A stretch of 64,000 bases of DNA, from NCBI GenBank assembly GCA_963576735.1, contig OY755171.1:19566182-19630181 (forward strand). Reading direction: 5' to 3'. The notes under the pieces are model-generated. The model searched no databases. It was not told where the DNA came from and saw only the letters and a list, made by a program, of their open reading frames with translations. This DNA is from Bedellia somnulentella (taxonomy: Eukaryota > Arthropoda > Insecta > Lepidoptera > Bedelliidae). This document shows, piece after piece, positions 1 to 9,473 of this stretch. Positions within the stretch are counted from its first letter, which is position 1. Each line of letters starts with the position of its first letter. Position numbers and translations under genes: made by a program.

Positions 1-105
1 GTCAAAGGAGGCAGGCCCATCGCCGTTTTGTACGAATACACTGTCACATATGAAAGTATAACTTAGCCATGTGGGTTGCCTCACGACGCAATGTTTCAAT
101 TCGTT
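1..105 (-). mobile_element. SINE-1 fragment
   Basis: The stretch matches the middle of the SINE-1 family seen complete at 62432-62797 (shared block around GGCAGGCCCATCGCCGTTTT and the CACTGTCACAT block). The window edge cuts off its tail side and its tRNA head is missing, so it is a fragment. Confidence 0.75.
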
Positions 106-237
106 TTAACTATCCGTTCAGTCGTATAAAGAGTGTAACCATTTGCTTGATTTAACCATTATCGCACATTTGTTATCAATTTAACCAAAACAACTAATTT
201 TAAATGTTAAATTACCAATATTACATATTATTATAAG

Positions 238-435
238 GTAGGTGTTCGTAAGAAGCGGCTAAGCGAATTGGGGCTTTCTAAGTGATTTTTGACATATGAC
301 CAAAAAGCCTTGTCTTATAACTTTATCTTCATGCAACTTCTAAAAGTCGCAGAGGAATTTCTTATTCCAACGCTCTGGCTACCCTTTCTAGGGATTTATA
401 GCCGTGAGTATATGTATGTTGTATATGTATATTAT
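238..435 (+). mobile_element. Family T repeat, divergent copy
   Basis: It keeps the family T order: a GGTGTTCGTAAGA block, a degenerate middle, GAGGAATTTCTTATTCC, GGGATTTATAGCCGTGAG and a TATG-rich tail. It is older or more decayed than the copies near 37-46 kb. Confidence 0.7.
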
Positions 436-1230
436 AATATCACCATTTCCGCGTGTGTCTTAATGGAGACTTATTGTTTTCAGGATTTTTAAATTGAATT
501 TTGTGCAATGTGGCTGAAGACCAACCACAAACCGCCGCGCCGTTGAGGTAACATATCAAAGATACTAAATTTAATTATTTATTTTAGCTTTTGAATAAAA
601 CGTTTTATCTATAGCAATACGTTTATATTTAATTGAATTGAAGCTGAATTTACCTAATTGAATTATATAGATATTAGACTAAACATGCATTGCATCGTTA
701 GATGGAATATCTATCAAATAGGTCAGGGTTATAATTGTTATTGCTTTTTAAATATAAATTGTTTACCATTTTAATTGTGATAACGATCTTGTTTAACCTG
801 GCCACCAATACAAGCCAAGCGCCATCCACCCATTACCGGAGCTTCGGTTTATTTTAGGGCCCCTCAGGAGTTTTACTTCCCAACAATAACTTGAATATAT
901 TTTACAAAGATATTTATGTTTTGAGGTCTATTTATTTTTATACGTGTTTGCATCTCGCACCCTTTTAAATCAAGTGATTTAAAAGGGAGCGAGTCATAAT
1001 GCATGCTTGAGATCTGAACATTATACAATTACAAAAAACACAGACTACTTTTTACAAATAAAATTTTGTGCATTTTAGTATCATATGTATTTTACAAAAG
1101 TGAAATGATCACGAAAAAAATTTTTCGTTCAAAATATTGGTACGACAACCGTATATGTAACACAGTTATCAGATAGCCAAGTTCCTAACCGTTCATGTTC
1201 AGGCCTGAATCTATAGGGTGTCTATTTTGC
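436..1230. other. No gene or recognised element
   Basis: AT-rich sequence with short open frames only. I see no splice-supported exon and no repeat shared with the rest of the window. Confidence 0.5.
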
Positions 1231-2165
1231 ATTTAGTCACAATGCATTACTATTTTCCGCTCTTACTAAGGTAAAAGCGCACATTTTAATTTTAAAATAA
1301 AAATACAGAGGTGTGATTTTTTTATTGTATTGGAAAGAATACATGTTCCGATTAAGTATGGAATAAAATATCCGGCAAATGACCTCCACGGCTCCGACGA
1401 CAGGCCATGAAATTTTTCATAACTTTTGCACAGAGATGTTGCTGTATCTCACTGATAACGCGTTGGATTTCCGATTTGAGGAATTGTTTCAGGTTTATTC
1501 GCATAAACCCGAGATTTCACAAAACTCTGAAAAATTATAACCGCACGGCATTAAATCGCACGATTTTGGTGGCCAGTTGACATCAGACTTTCGTGAGAAC
1601 GAATTGCCGGCGCTTTTCGTGGTCTGCTGATTGAGTTCCTGTGTTAGCTGAGCCTTGAACGCATGAAGGTGAAGGTGAAGGTCTTTAGTCGAAATTCGCT
1701 GCATAGTGCTTCGTGAAATTTGAAGTTGTTGAGAACAACACCGAATTAATGTTTTTGAGGTTTCAGCGACACTCCCGTTTACAGCAGCAATGTTTTCAAG
1801 AGACTGACCAGTACGCTGACGCAAAGGATTTTTATTATCCAAAATTGACCCAGTTTCTTATTTTTTTACCAGTTTTCGTATGGTAGACGTAAATTTTGCG
1901 AGCAGTTTCAGCGTAACTTTCCTCATTTTTGTAACGAGTTTTCACAATTATAAGGCGCTGTTATTCCAAAAAGCGCTCCATTTTTAAAAATCGGCATAAA
2001 CAGAGGTGTTAGCTGTAATATTTCAGAGTTGCCACTTGCATGATAGAAGAAATATTCTATTTTTAAAAAGTGCACTTTTAATGAAACACTGATTCTCAAC
2101 TGGCAAGGCGGGTGCGCGGAAAGATTTCACAAAATCTACACTTAGTCACAATGCATTGCTATTTT
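1231..2165 (-). pseudogene. Tc1/mariner-like transposase remnant
   Basis: An open stretch at 1495-1842 (minus) encodes about 115 aa resembling a mariner-type transposase with its middle deleted. The first half has a helix-turn-helix-like part (around residues 30-60, ISRSTMQRISTKDLHLHLH) followed by QLTQEL. It then jumps to VNWPPKSCDLMPCGYN, which resembles the 'WPPRSCDLTPLD' block just before the last catalytic Asp in this superfamily. The interval holding most of the catalytic core is absent and the C-terminus is cut. A TTAGTCACAATGCATT motif occurs at about 1232 and 2144 in the same orientation and may mark element ends, but I could not find clear inverted termini. The assignment rests on motif memory. 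Confidence 0.6.
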
Positions 2166-2824
2166 TGCAATTTTTCATAAGGGGTTGAACTTAAAACTGC
2201 TATAAATTACTACGATTTTTCTGATTTCGAATAATTGCTGAGGTAACAAACTGTTCATGCGATTTTTATTATATCTAACTAAAAACTAGATGGCAAATTA
2301 AATAAAATTAAATATTCTACCTGTATTTTTCTTGTCCAATAATAACCTGATTAAAATTCAGCTTGTGTTTGCAGCAGCAAATCTAGTTAAAAATCTACTA
2401 GAATTAAAATGATGACAAATTGTTTGTGATTCTCATCAAAAGTTTTGCGTAATCATATTTCAGATTGGAATTGATGTCAAGGCATAATATGATTAGTTTG
2501 TGTGCGTTTCAAATACTATATTGACTTATATATTATTATTTATAGATCAACAGATCAATACTAATATTATAAAAAGAAAATCTGCTTGTTTTTATTTTTG
2601 TGTTGAATAGGCTCCGAAACGATTCAATGGATTCAAATAATTCTTTTTATTCGTATAATTCGATATTAAGAAGTAACTTAGGTTAGGTATAAAAAAAATT
2701 GAAAGGTGTTGTCAATATATGAGAATAAGTAGCCTTGGATATTTAAAAATTAATACTAACCATGTGAAGCTGAAGCGGTCCACAAGTAATATGTAAGTCG
2801 GTTCTGGGTGTGTAGGTTGTGGCT
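2166..2824. other. No gene seen
   Basis: AT-rich spacer between the mariner-like remnant and a LINE RT fragment. No supported coding or RNA feature. Confidence 0.5.
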
Positions 2825-3097
2825 TTAAATCCACCTAAGGCCTTTTATTTTTAATTGTTCACCGGCAATTAAATCACAGCACGGATAATAATAATTTTTG
2901 ATGCGAATGCGCTGCCGACGCCCCTGTAGATAACTACGAAACGAGTCCACTACCGTTGGATATAATATGTTAAGAGAACGAATCAAAGCTATATATAATA
3001 ATAAATATAATATATATAGTAATATTTCAAATGAAACTGTATTTAACGCGCTACTAAAGTCAAGCAGAACAGTTAGTAATTCTTTGTCCATACCCAC
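2825..3097 (-). pseudogene. LINE reverse transcriptase fragment
   Basis: The minus-strand reading ELLTVLLDFSSALNTVSFEILL matches the RT palm motif A region (normally LLDFSKAFDTVDHxxL), and FRSYLQGRRQRIRI matches the following 'SYLxxRxQ' block. Between them lies a TATAAT-rich expansion that replaces the normal sequence. The motif A aspartates are only partly kept (DFSSALNT). It is a short dead fragment of a Jockey/CR1-like element. Confidence 0.75.
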
Positions 3098-3149
3098 CGC
3101 ATGTCGTCAGTAATTAATAACAGAGCTGTAACACTAACAGTACTGTGGG

Positions 3150-3440
3150 AACAGTATATATGCGTCGCCCACTACTGGACATATGCCTTACCCAAAGGTC
3201 TCGACAACGACCGGTCTCGTGCTGCCCTCATCCATCGGCTTCCCGAAACTTTCGCGAAACAGTACACGTCGGTAAACCTTGTGGGAGGCCTACCCATACG
3301 GCGTCGGCCTTCAAGCCCCAACGGTTGTCGTTTTGTGTGCAATGTGCCCATCCCATTGCCACTTCAGCTTTGCAACTCTTTGGTTTCTGTCTCATTGTTC
3401 GATTCATCTACGGATTTCTTTGTTGCTGATTCAATCATAA
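3150..3440 (-). pseudogene. RTE-like LINE C-terminal fragment
   Basis: On the minus strand this reads, across frameshifts, the tail found at the end of RTE-type endonuclease-RT proteins in Lepidoptera: W.GHIAH, GRRRMGRPPTR-like, SGSRWMRAARDRS and KAYVQ. No intact frame spans it. A second relic of the same region lies at 4020-4340. Confidence 0.6.
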
Positions 3441-3442
3441 CA

Positions 3443-3810
3443 TAAACATACATAAACGTTCACGCCGTTTATCCCCGAAGGGGTTGGCAGAGGTACCAAT
3501 ACTCCTGAACTCACATGGCAAGCGCCATCTAGTTTCCAGAGAAGGTACCCACGTTTTGCTTAGACAGTGTACTCACGTGATAGGGGGCAGGCCTATCGCC
3601 GTTTTGTACGAATACACTGTCACATGACTAAGTACAACTCAGCCATGTGGGTTTCCTCACGATGTTTTCCCTCACCGTTAGCAACCATGATAAATTAACC
3701 ACACATATGACTTTAGAAAAGACAATTTGGTGTAGGCCCGTCCCAGGATTGGAACTCACGCCCTTCTGTTTTTGGGGCGGGTGTTCTACCCACTGGACTA
3801 TCATGTCGCT
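3443..3810 (-). mobile_element. SINE-1, near full length
   Basis: Minus-oriented SINE-1. Its tRNA-like head is at the right end, where minus-strand reading gives GATAGTCCAGTGGGTAGAAC (A box) and GAGTTCCAATCCTGGG (B-box region). Its tail, next to 3443, carries ATGTTTATGTTATG. This copy shares the CCAGAGAAGGTACC and ATGGCAAGCGCCATCTAG variants with the copies at 8042 and 59778, so these three form a subfamily. Confidence 0.85.
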
Positions 3811-4019
3811 GACTGATTCAATCGCGTCAATAAATTCCTAATATAACCCTTTACGCGTAACATAGACTCGCGCGGCCGTCCTTTGCTAACAAAATCGTCC
3901 ACTTTGGCATCTGAAGTATAGATTTAATAAAGTTGGCAACTCAAAACATATCGAATTCAGTAGTAAAAACTTCAGGAAGCCCTATTTCAAAGCGTTTAAG
4001 TCTCATCACTGTTCGAAGG

Positions 4020-4340
4020 GGAAACAGTACCAGCTAATAGATGTCCATTGCTGGACATGGGCCTCCGCTAAAGATTCTCATAACGATTGGTCCTGTGCTG
4101 TCCTTATCCATAGGCGTCTATTTTCCAAGTCGTCGGTCGAGTCACACGGCGACGTCGGGTACGAGGCTGCCACTTCAGAACCTTAAAGCCCCAACAGCCG
4201 TCGGTTAAGCGTTTAATTTGCTCTGCCTATTTCCACACTTCAGGCTATGTTAGTTGCCCCGGTTGTTTTACGGATCTCCTCTTTGCAGAAAATGGATCGC
4301 ATAGTGAAACTTCTAATTAGCCCTCTCCATTGCCCTTTGG
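4020..4340 (-). pseudogene. RTE-like LINE C-terminal fragment, second copy
   Basis: Same 3' region as 3150-3440 (shared TGGACATxxGCCT, CCTTATCCATAGGCGTC, and GCCCCAACAGCCGTCGGTT), more diverged. It is broken in every frame. Confidence 0.5.
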
Positions 4341-4880
4341 GCGACTTTTAGTTTTCTTATGAGACTCATTGCAAAACGCCTTGTATTTGTGCCGTAAGTC
4401 ATCACATCAAAGATTTTTAACTACCCTTTTACTCAAAACTCTGTAGATGATTGGACAAGAAGACACGGCGCAGATTTTTGAATTCTGCCCATCAGAGCTA
4501 GGTTTAACCTCAAGTTGCAAATAGCTCTTTATTTTAAATGAGGATATTATCAAAGTGTTTTATTACTTTGTTGTATTTTTTAAATCAAATCAAGTACAGC
4601 CTATTGAATTACACTTTGAATATTGTTTGGTGAAAATTGTGTCATTGAATCTAAAAGTTATATGTATATACCGAACTCCGTCTTCAGATGTACATTTATT
4701 TCTTACACAACTAGATTATTTATTAAGTAAAATAAAAAAATAATGTAATATTATTGTATGTGGCGACTGGAACATAGATATTTTAAAAAGTAACAGACAA
4801 AGTAATGAACTCTTCTCAGTGCTTTGCAACCACAATCTCAAGAACCATATTAAAGTCCCAACAAGAAAATCATCGTGCAT

Positions 4881-5778
4881 AATAAATAAAGAATAAATAA
4901 AGGAAAGAAAAATTTCGACACAGGCGGGAATCGAAACCCGCGACCTCGGGTATACGCCCCGACGCTCTGCCAACTGAGCCACCGTGTCAATTGGCTGCCA
5001 GTGCGAAATTCTTCTATCCTTTATTTCTTTTACACGTTTAAGTAGTGTTTTGCGTTTCCTACCTCCGAATTTTAACTAATTCGGAAGGCCACTTGTCTAC
5101 CTTTTCAGATAGAATGCAAATGTTGAAAACGCCTAACTATCACATAATTTAAATCTTTTTGTTCATGAAAACCTCATGTGGGGATTATTACTAATAAATA
5201 AAGAATAAATAAAGGAAAGAAAAATTTCGACGCAGGCGGGAATCGAACCCGCGACCTCGGGTATACGCCCCGACGCTCTGCCAACTGAGCCACCGTGTCA
5301 ATTGGCTGCCAGTGCGAAATTCTTCTATCCTTTATTTCTTTTACACGTTTAAGTAGTGTTTTGCGTTCCCTACCTACCTACAAAAAAAAAATTATTTCCC
5401 TTATTTATTCTTTATTTATTAGTAATAATCCCCACATGAGGTTTTCATGAACAAAAAGATTTAAATTATGTGATAGTTAGGCGTTTTCAACATTTGCATT
5501 CTATCTGAAAAGGTAGACAAGTGGCCTTCCGAATTAGTTAAAATTCGGAGGTAGGAAACGCAAAACACTACTTAAACGTGTAAAAGAAATAAAGGATAGA
5601 AGAATTTCGCACTGGCAGCCAATTGACACGGTGGCTCAGTTGGCAGAGCGTCGGGGCGTATACCCGAGGTCGCGGGTTCGATTCCCGCCTGTGTTGAAAT
5701 TTTTCTTTCCTTTATTTATTCTTTATTTATTAGTAATAATCCCCACATGAGGTTTTCATGAACAAAAAGATTTAAATT
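4881..5778. mobile_element. SINE-5 composite, inverted units, 12-bp target duplication
   Basis: The insertion is flanked by ATCATCGTGCAT (4869-4880) and ATCATCCTGCAT (5779-5790). Removing it rejoins the LINE endonuclease frame (…KSSC-IDMITSS…). It contains two minus-oriented tandem units (period about 313 bp) followed by a little over one plus-oriented unit (5404-5778, period about 311 bp). Each unit has a tRNA-like domain, for example plus strand 5627-5696: GGCTCAGTTGGCAGAGC (A box), a TCGGG/CCCGA anticodon-type stem and GCGGGTTCGATTCCCGC (B box), with ends that can pair as an acceptor stem. Flanking non-tRNA sequence makes this a SINE-like repeat rather than a tRNA gene. Confidence 0.75.
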
Positions 5779-6571
5779 ATCATCCTGCATAGATATGATA
5801 ACAAGCAGTATATCTTCTGCTGAATCAAAGATAAAACATCTAGCACTTTCAGATCATGAGACTGCGCAGTTCATTCAGTTTGAGACACCGAAATCAACTT
5901 TAAATATCACCCCCGTTCAAAAGTTCGTGAAAAAAAGGGACTATTCTAAAGAGAATATTAAAAAATTCGGTAAATGTATTAATGCTCTCTCTTTTATTGA
6001 CGTTTTATTAGAAATTGATACAAATAAACCTATCGATATTTTTCACGTATACATCACTTTTTCATAACTTATGCTTTCCTATCATTAAGGTGAAAGTCAC
6101 AACAAAGCGAAACAATATGCGATGGTTAACTAAAGGCCTAAAACGATGTTGTATAAATAAACGTAAACTTTTTCTTCAATACAGGTCTGATGGGAAAAAC
6201 CGAGGTAATCGAAATTATTATGTTAAGTATACTAAGATATTAAAAAAATGTTTATTAGTATCTCAATCAAAAAATCAGACAAATTATATACAAAGGTCTA
6301 AAAATAAATGTAAAGCATCATGGCAAGTTATCAATTCACATTTAAATAAATTTAAAACTCAACAAGAAATACAATCACTAGATATATCAGGAGAAAAAAA
6401 TTTTGACCCACAAACAATGGTAAACATATTTAAAATTTTTTTTACTAGCATAAATACAAAAAACACTAATAATCAAACAGAAGTGAACAGAAACTTTATT
6501 AAAAATACTAACACTATGTTTTTGACACCATGTGTACCTTCAGAAATGAATAAAATAATTTTATTACAAAA

Positions 6572-6680
6572 TATAAACATAAACGTTCACGCCGAATATC
6601 CCCGAAGGGGTTGGCAGAGGTACTAATACTTCTGAACATCACGTGACTTTGTCACCTGGTGTTCAGAGTACCCACCACCA
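6572..6680 (-). mobile_element. SINE-1 tail fragment
   Basis: It begins with the family tail (TAAACATAAACGTTCACGCC), runs through CCCCGAAGGGGTTGGCAGAGG and the GTGACTTTGTCACCTGGTG block, and stops before the middle of the family. It is inserted in the LINE ORF2 linker. Confidence 0.8.
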
Positions 6681-7036
6681 CCCAGTACAAAATTTTAAAA
6701 GATCAGCAATTCGGCTTTCCAAAGCACAAAGATACTACATTAGCAGCTTTCACATCGATGCATAATGTGATTCAGGCCCTATTTCTATTGTTCTACAACT
6801 GGATATGACCAAGGCCTCCGACCTCGTTTGCCATAAAATTCTTTTTGAGATACTTGAGAATTTAGGTTTTCGTGGTAACTCTCTAAATTGGTTGATCTCT
6901 TACCTCAAAGATCGGGAACAAATGGTATCATTAGTTCATAAGGGCAACAGTTACCACTCTTCAATTACAAAACAAAATCCATATGGTGTACCCCAAGGAA
7001 GCATGTTAATGATGTTGTAGATGACATAAATTGCAA

Positions 7037-7041
7037 AAGCA

Positions 7042-7067
<26 letters not shown>
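7037..7067 (+). repeat. (ATT)n microsatellite
   Basis: About ten ATT repeats lie where the LINE RT catalytic block should be, ahead of the post-RT reading frame. Confidence 0.85.
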
Positions 7068-7076
<9 letters not shown>

Positions 7077-7396
7077 TAACGCGTAAAAACTTGAAGCGCA
7101 ACATGAATAAAACGATTTACATACAATTCCAAACTCGAAATAAAGATCCAATGGATATCAATATAGAATATGACAACATAAAAATAAATGAGGTTAATGA
7201 AACGGTTTTCCTAGGTTTCACTTTAGATAAATTTTGCAGTTGGAAACCGCACATTGAAAAGTTGTTGGGTAAAATAGATAGCTTCATATATGTCCTTAAA
7301 CGACTAAAGCAAGGAACATCAGAAAAAAGTGCTCTGCTTGCATACCATGGCTACGTATCAAGTATTATCCGGTACGGAATAATACTATGGGGCAAT

Positions 7397-7817
7397 AGGC
7401 TATTTGACTGTAATAAAAATATACATTTCTTTTATTTCATTAGTCTTAATATTTCTTTTTAATGCGAGATAAAAAATATTGCAATAATTCACTAAAATGC
7501 GTCTTCTAAAATAAGTATTTTTGATGCAACTGTCACGTGACTAAAAACGACCGTGATTGGCTATTTCTATAATGACGTAGATCGCGCATAAACAGTCAGT
7601 GTATCGCTTCGCTCATTAGTGTTTAATGCGGAATTGACGTCATTTGTGCTTACAGCCGCCATATTACTTAAAGTGGCGTTTTCGCGGCACATTTGAATAT
7701 TGCATTTTATTTTTCGTTTATTTAATAAAATAGCTAAAATGAAGACAGAAAAATATTTTTTTAGGGCTAAACAAATTAACACCGTAAGATAGTTTTCAAA
7801 ACTTAGTCAAATAGCCT
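7397..7817. mobile_element. Inverted-repeat DNA element (MITE-like)
   Basis: Ends AGGCTATTTGACT and AGTCAAATAGCCT are perfect inverses. Outside them the LINE frame resumes (…WGN at 7396, then S-V-D-V-N-R from 7820), with AT duplicated at the junction. About 420 bp, with no transposase seen. Superfamily not assigned. Confidence 0.75.
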
Positions 7818-8041
7818 ATTCAGTAGATGTAAACAGAGTACTAATAGCACAAAAAAATGCATGAGAGCTGGAGCAAACTATGATGATTCGTGTAAACCTT
7901 TGTTTAAATCTTTTGACATTTTATCCGTACCGTGTTTATACATATTTGAAATATGCCTGTTTGTAAAAAACCTTCCAAATTTGTTTGTTAAACACTCAGA
8001 TACAGTCGTTACCTATAGTAAAAGGCACGAAGGTAAATTAT

Positions 8042-8406
8042 AACATAACATAAACATAAACGTTCACGCCGTTTATCCCCGAAGGGGTTGGCAGAGGTTA
8101 CCAATACTCCTGAACTCACATGGCAAGCGCCATCTAGTTTCCAGAGAAGGTACCCACGTTTTGCCTAGACAGTGTACTCACGTGATAGGGGGCAGGCCTA
8201 TCGCCGTTTTGTACGAATACACTGTCACATGACAACTCAGCCATGCGGGTTTCCTCACGATGTTTTCCCTCACCGTTAGCAACCATGATAAATTAACCAC
8301 ACATATGACTTTAGAAAAGACAAATTGGTGTAGGCCCGTCCCAGGATTGGAACTCACGCCCTTCTGTTTTTCGGGCGGGTGTTCTACCCACTGGACTATC
8401 ATGTAA
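8042..8406 (-). mobile_element. SINE-1, near full length
   Basis: Minus-oriented full copy of the CCAGAGAAGGTACC subfamily, inserted in the LINE ORF2 C-terminal region. The LINE frame continues on both sides (…GKL at 8037, KLYIPKRR from about 8406). Its tRNA-like head is at the right end (GATAGTCCAGTGGGTAGAAC on the minus strand). Confidence 0.85.
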
Positions 8407-8599
8407 ATTATACATCCCAAAAAGGCGACTAGAATTATTTTCCCGCAATTGCTATTCTATGGCAATCACAATATTTAATAAGAGACCTGCAAGTTTTAAA
8501 GAATTACCAATGACTAAATTTAAATTATTTTTACACAATTTCTTAGTTAGTAAAATGTACTACAGTGTCAGTGATTATTTATGTGATAAATTTTGACGC

Positions 8600-9048
8600 T
8601 ATAATGTGTTGTTGACATAAAATGTATTTATGGGCTTAAAAGGTATTGACTGAATTATATAATAAACTTTGACATTGTTAATTAATGAATAAAAATAAAT
8701 CTATGCTTAATAATTAAAATATGACAATTAAAATAAAACTAAGACTGTAAATAATATTATGGAAATTGTCTATGGTGCTATAATGTTAATTTTGTTCTTA
8801 ATTTCAAATTATCTTTCTATAGGAAGATAATTTTGATGTAAATATTTGCAAGCTAATCTTGTTAGTAGAATAAGCAAGGACATTTTTGTAACGGTTGATA
8901 TCTCTGTATAATCTTATTCTGGCAAATAAATGATTATTCTTATTCTTCTTAATAATGGAATCTGGTAACACTTTTGGTAACTTGCAAGTACAGCGAATGT
9001 GCACTGTTTTGCAAGAACAGTGTACCTAATTGTGGTATCATTCCGGGG
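8600..9048 (-). other. AT-rich spacer with a possible LINE 3' tail
   Basis: No gene. Minus-strand sequence around 8820-8960 (CATTTATTTGCCAGAATAAG) resembles the 3' end of a non-LTR element, but no coding part is attached. Confidence 0.35.
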
Positions 9049-9115
9049 TCACCACAATCTCAATGAAAACGAAATCAATATTTAAAAATAGAAACAACAG
9101 TTCAGTAAAATTTCT

Positions 9116-9121
9116 TTTATT
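9116..9121 (-). terminator. Poly(A) signal of gene A
   Basis: AATAAA on the minus strand, about 350 nt after the gene A stop. The same hexamer in the same context occurs for gene B at 32551-32556. Confidence 0.55.
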
Positions 9122-9473
9122 CAATACCATCATTGACATCAATTTGAGTCTTAGACTGACCAAAAAGTACGACTTTGTGATAAGGTGTTAATTTGGTATA
9201 CACAAAAGTTATAAACGCCTACACAGTTTTTATGTTGACTTAAATAAAATATTAATTCTATCAACGTCAGTTACTACAAATTCGGTATACTAAAATGCCT
9301 TATTCTTTTTATGATACATAAAATAAAATATCTACCAACCTATCAATTAAATACAGCAGGTAATTTTACTGCGTTTTTAAAGATAAATTGGCATACAAAA
9401 TTTAACTATTCAGTATGAATAAACAGTCATAATCGTCTTTACTCTTACGTTACGTTAGCTTACTTTCGTTTTC

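Larger units (their letters stand above)
4520..8600 (+). mobile_element. Decayed CR1/Jockey-like LINE with nested insertions
   Basis: Pieces of one LINE ORF2 run in order on the plus strand. Endonuclease: IVCGDWNIDIL near 4755-4785, and, after a nested insertion, LALSDHETAQ near 5845. Linker and RT N-terminus: 6015-6570. RT: MTKASDLVCHKILFE and GVPQGS at 6805-7005. Post-RT domain: 7085-7396, then 7818-8040 and 8406-8597. The FADD catalytic block is missing, replaced by an ATT microsatellite at about 7037-7067. The ORF is interrupted by the SINE-5 composite (4881-5778), a SINE-1 piece (6572-6680), an inverted-repeat element (7397-7817) and a SINE-1 (8042-8406). It is dead, but useful because the reading frame dates and delimits each insertion. 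Confidence 0.8.

Noticed and set aside
4915..4990. tRNA genes at 4.9, 5.2 and 5.6 kb
   Set aside because: The cloverleaf-like parts are embedded in a roughly 311-bp repeated unit with target duplications and recur at 55.7 kb in decayed form. They are better read as SINE heads.
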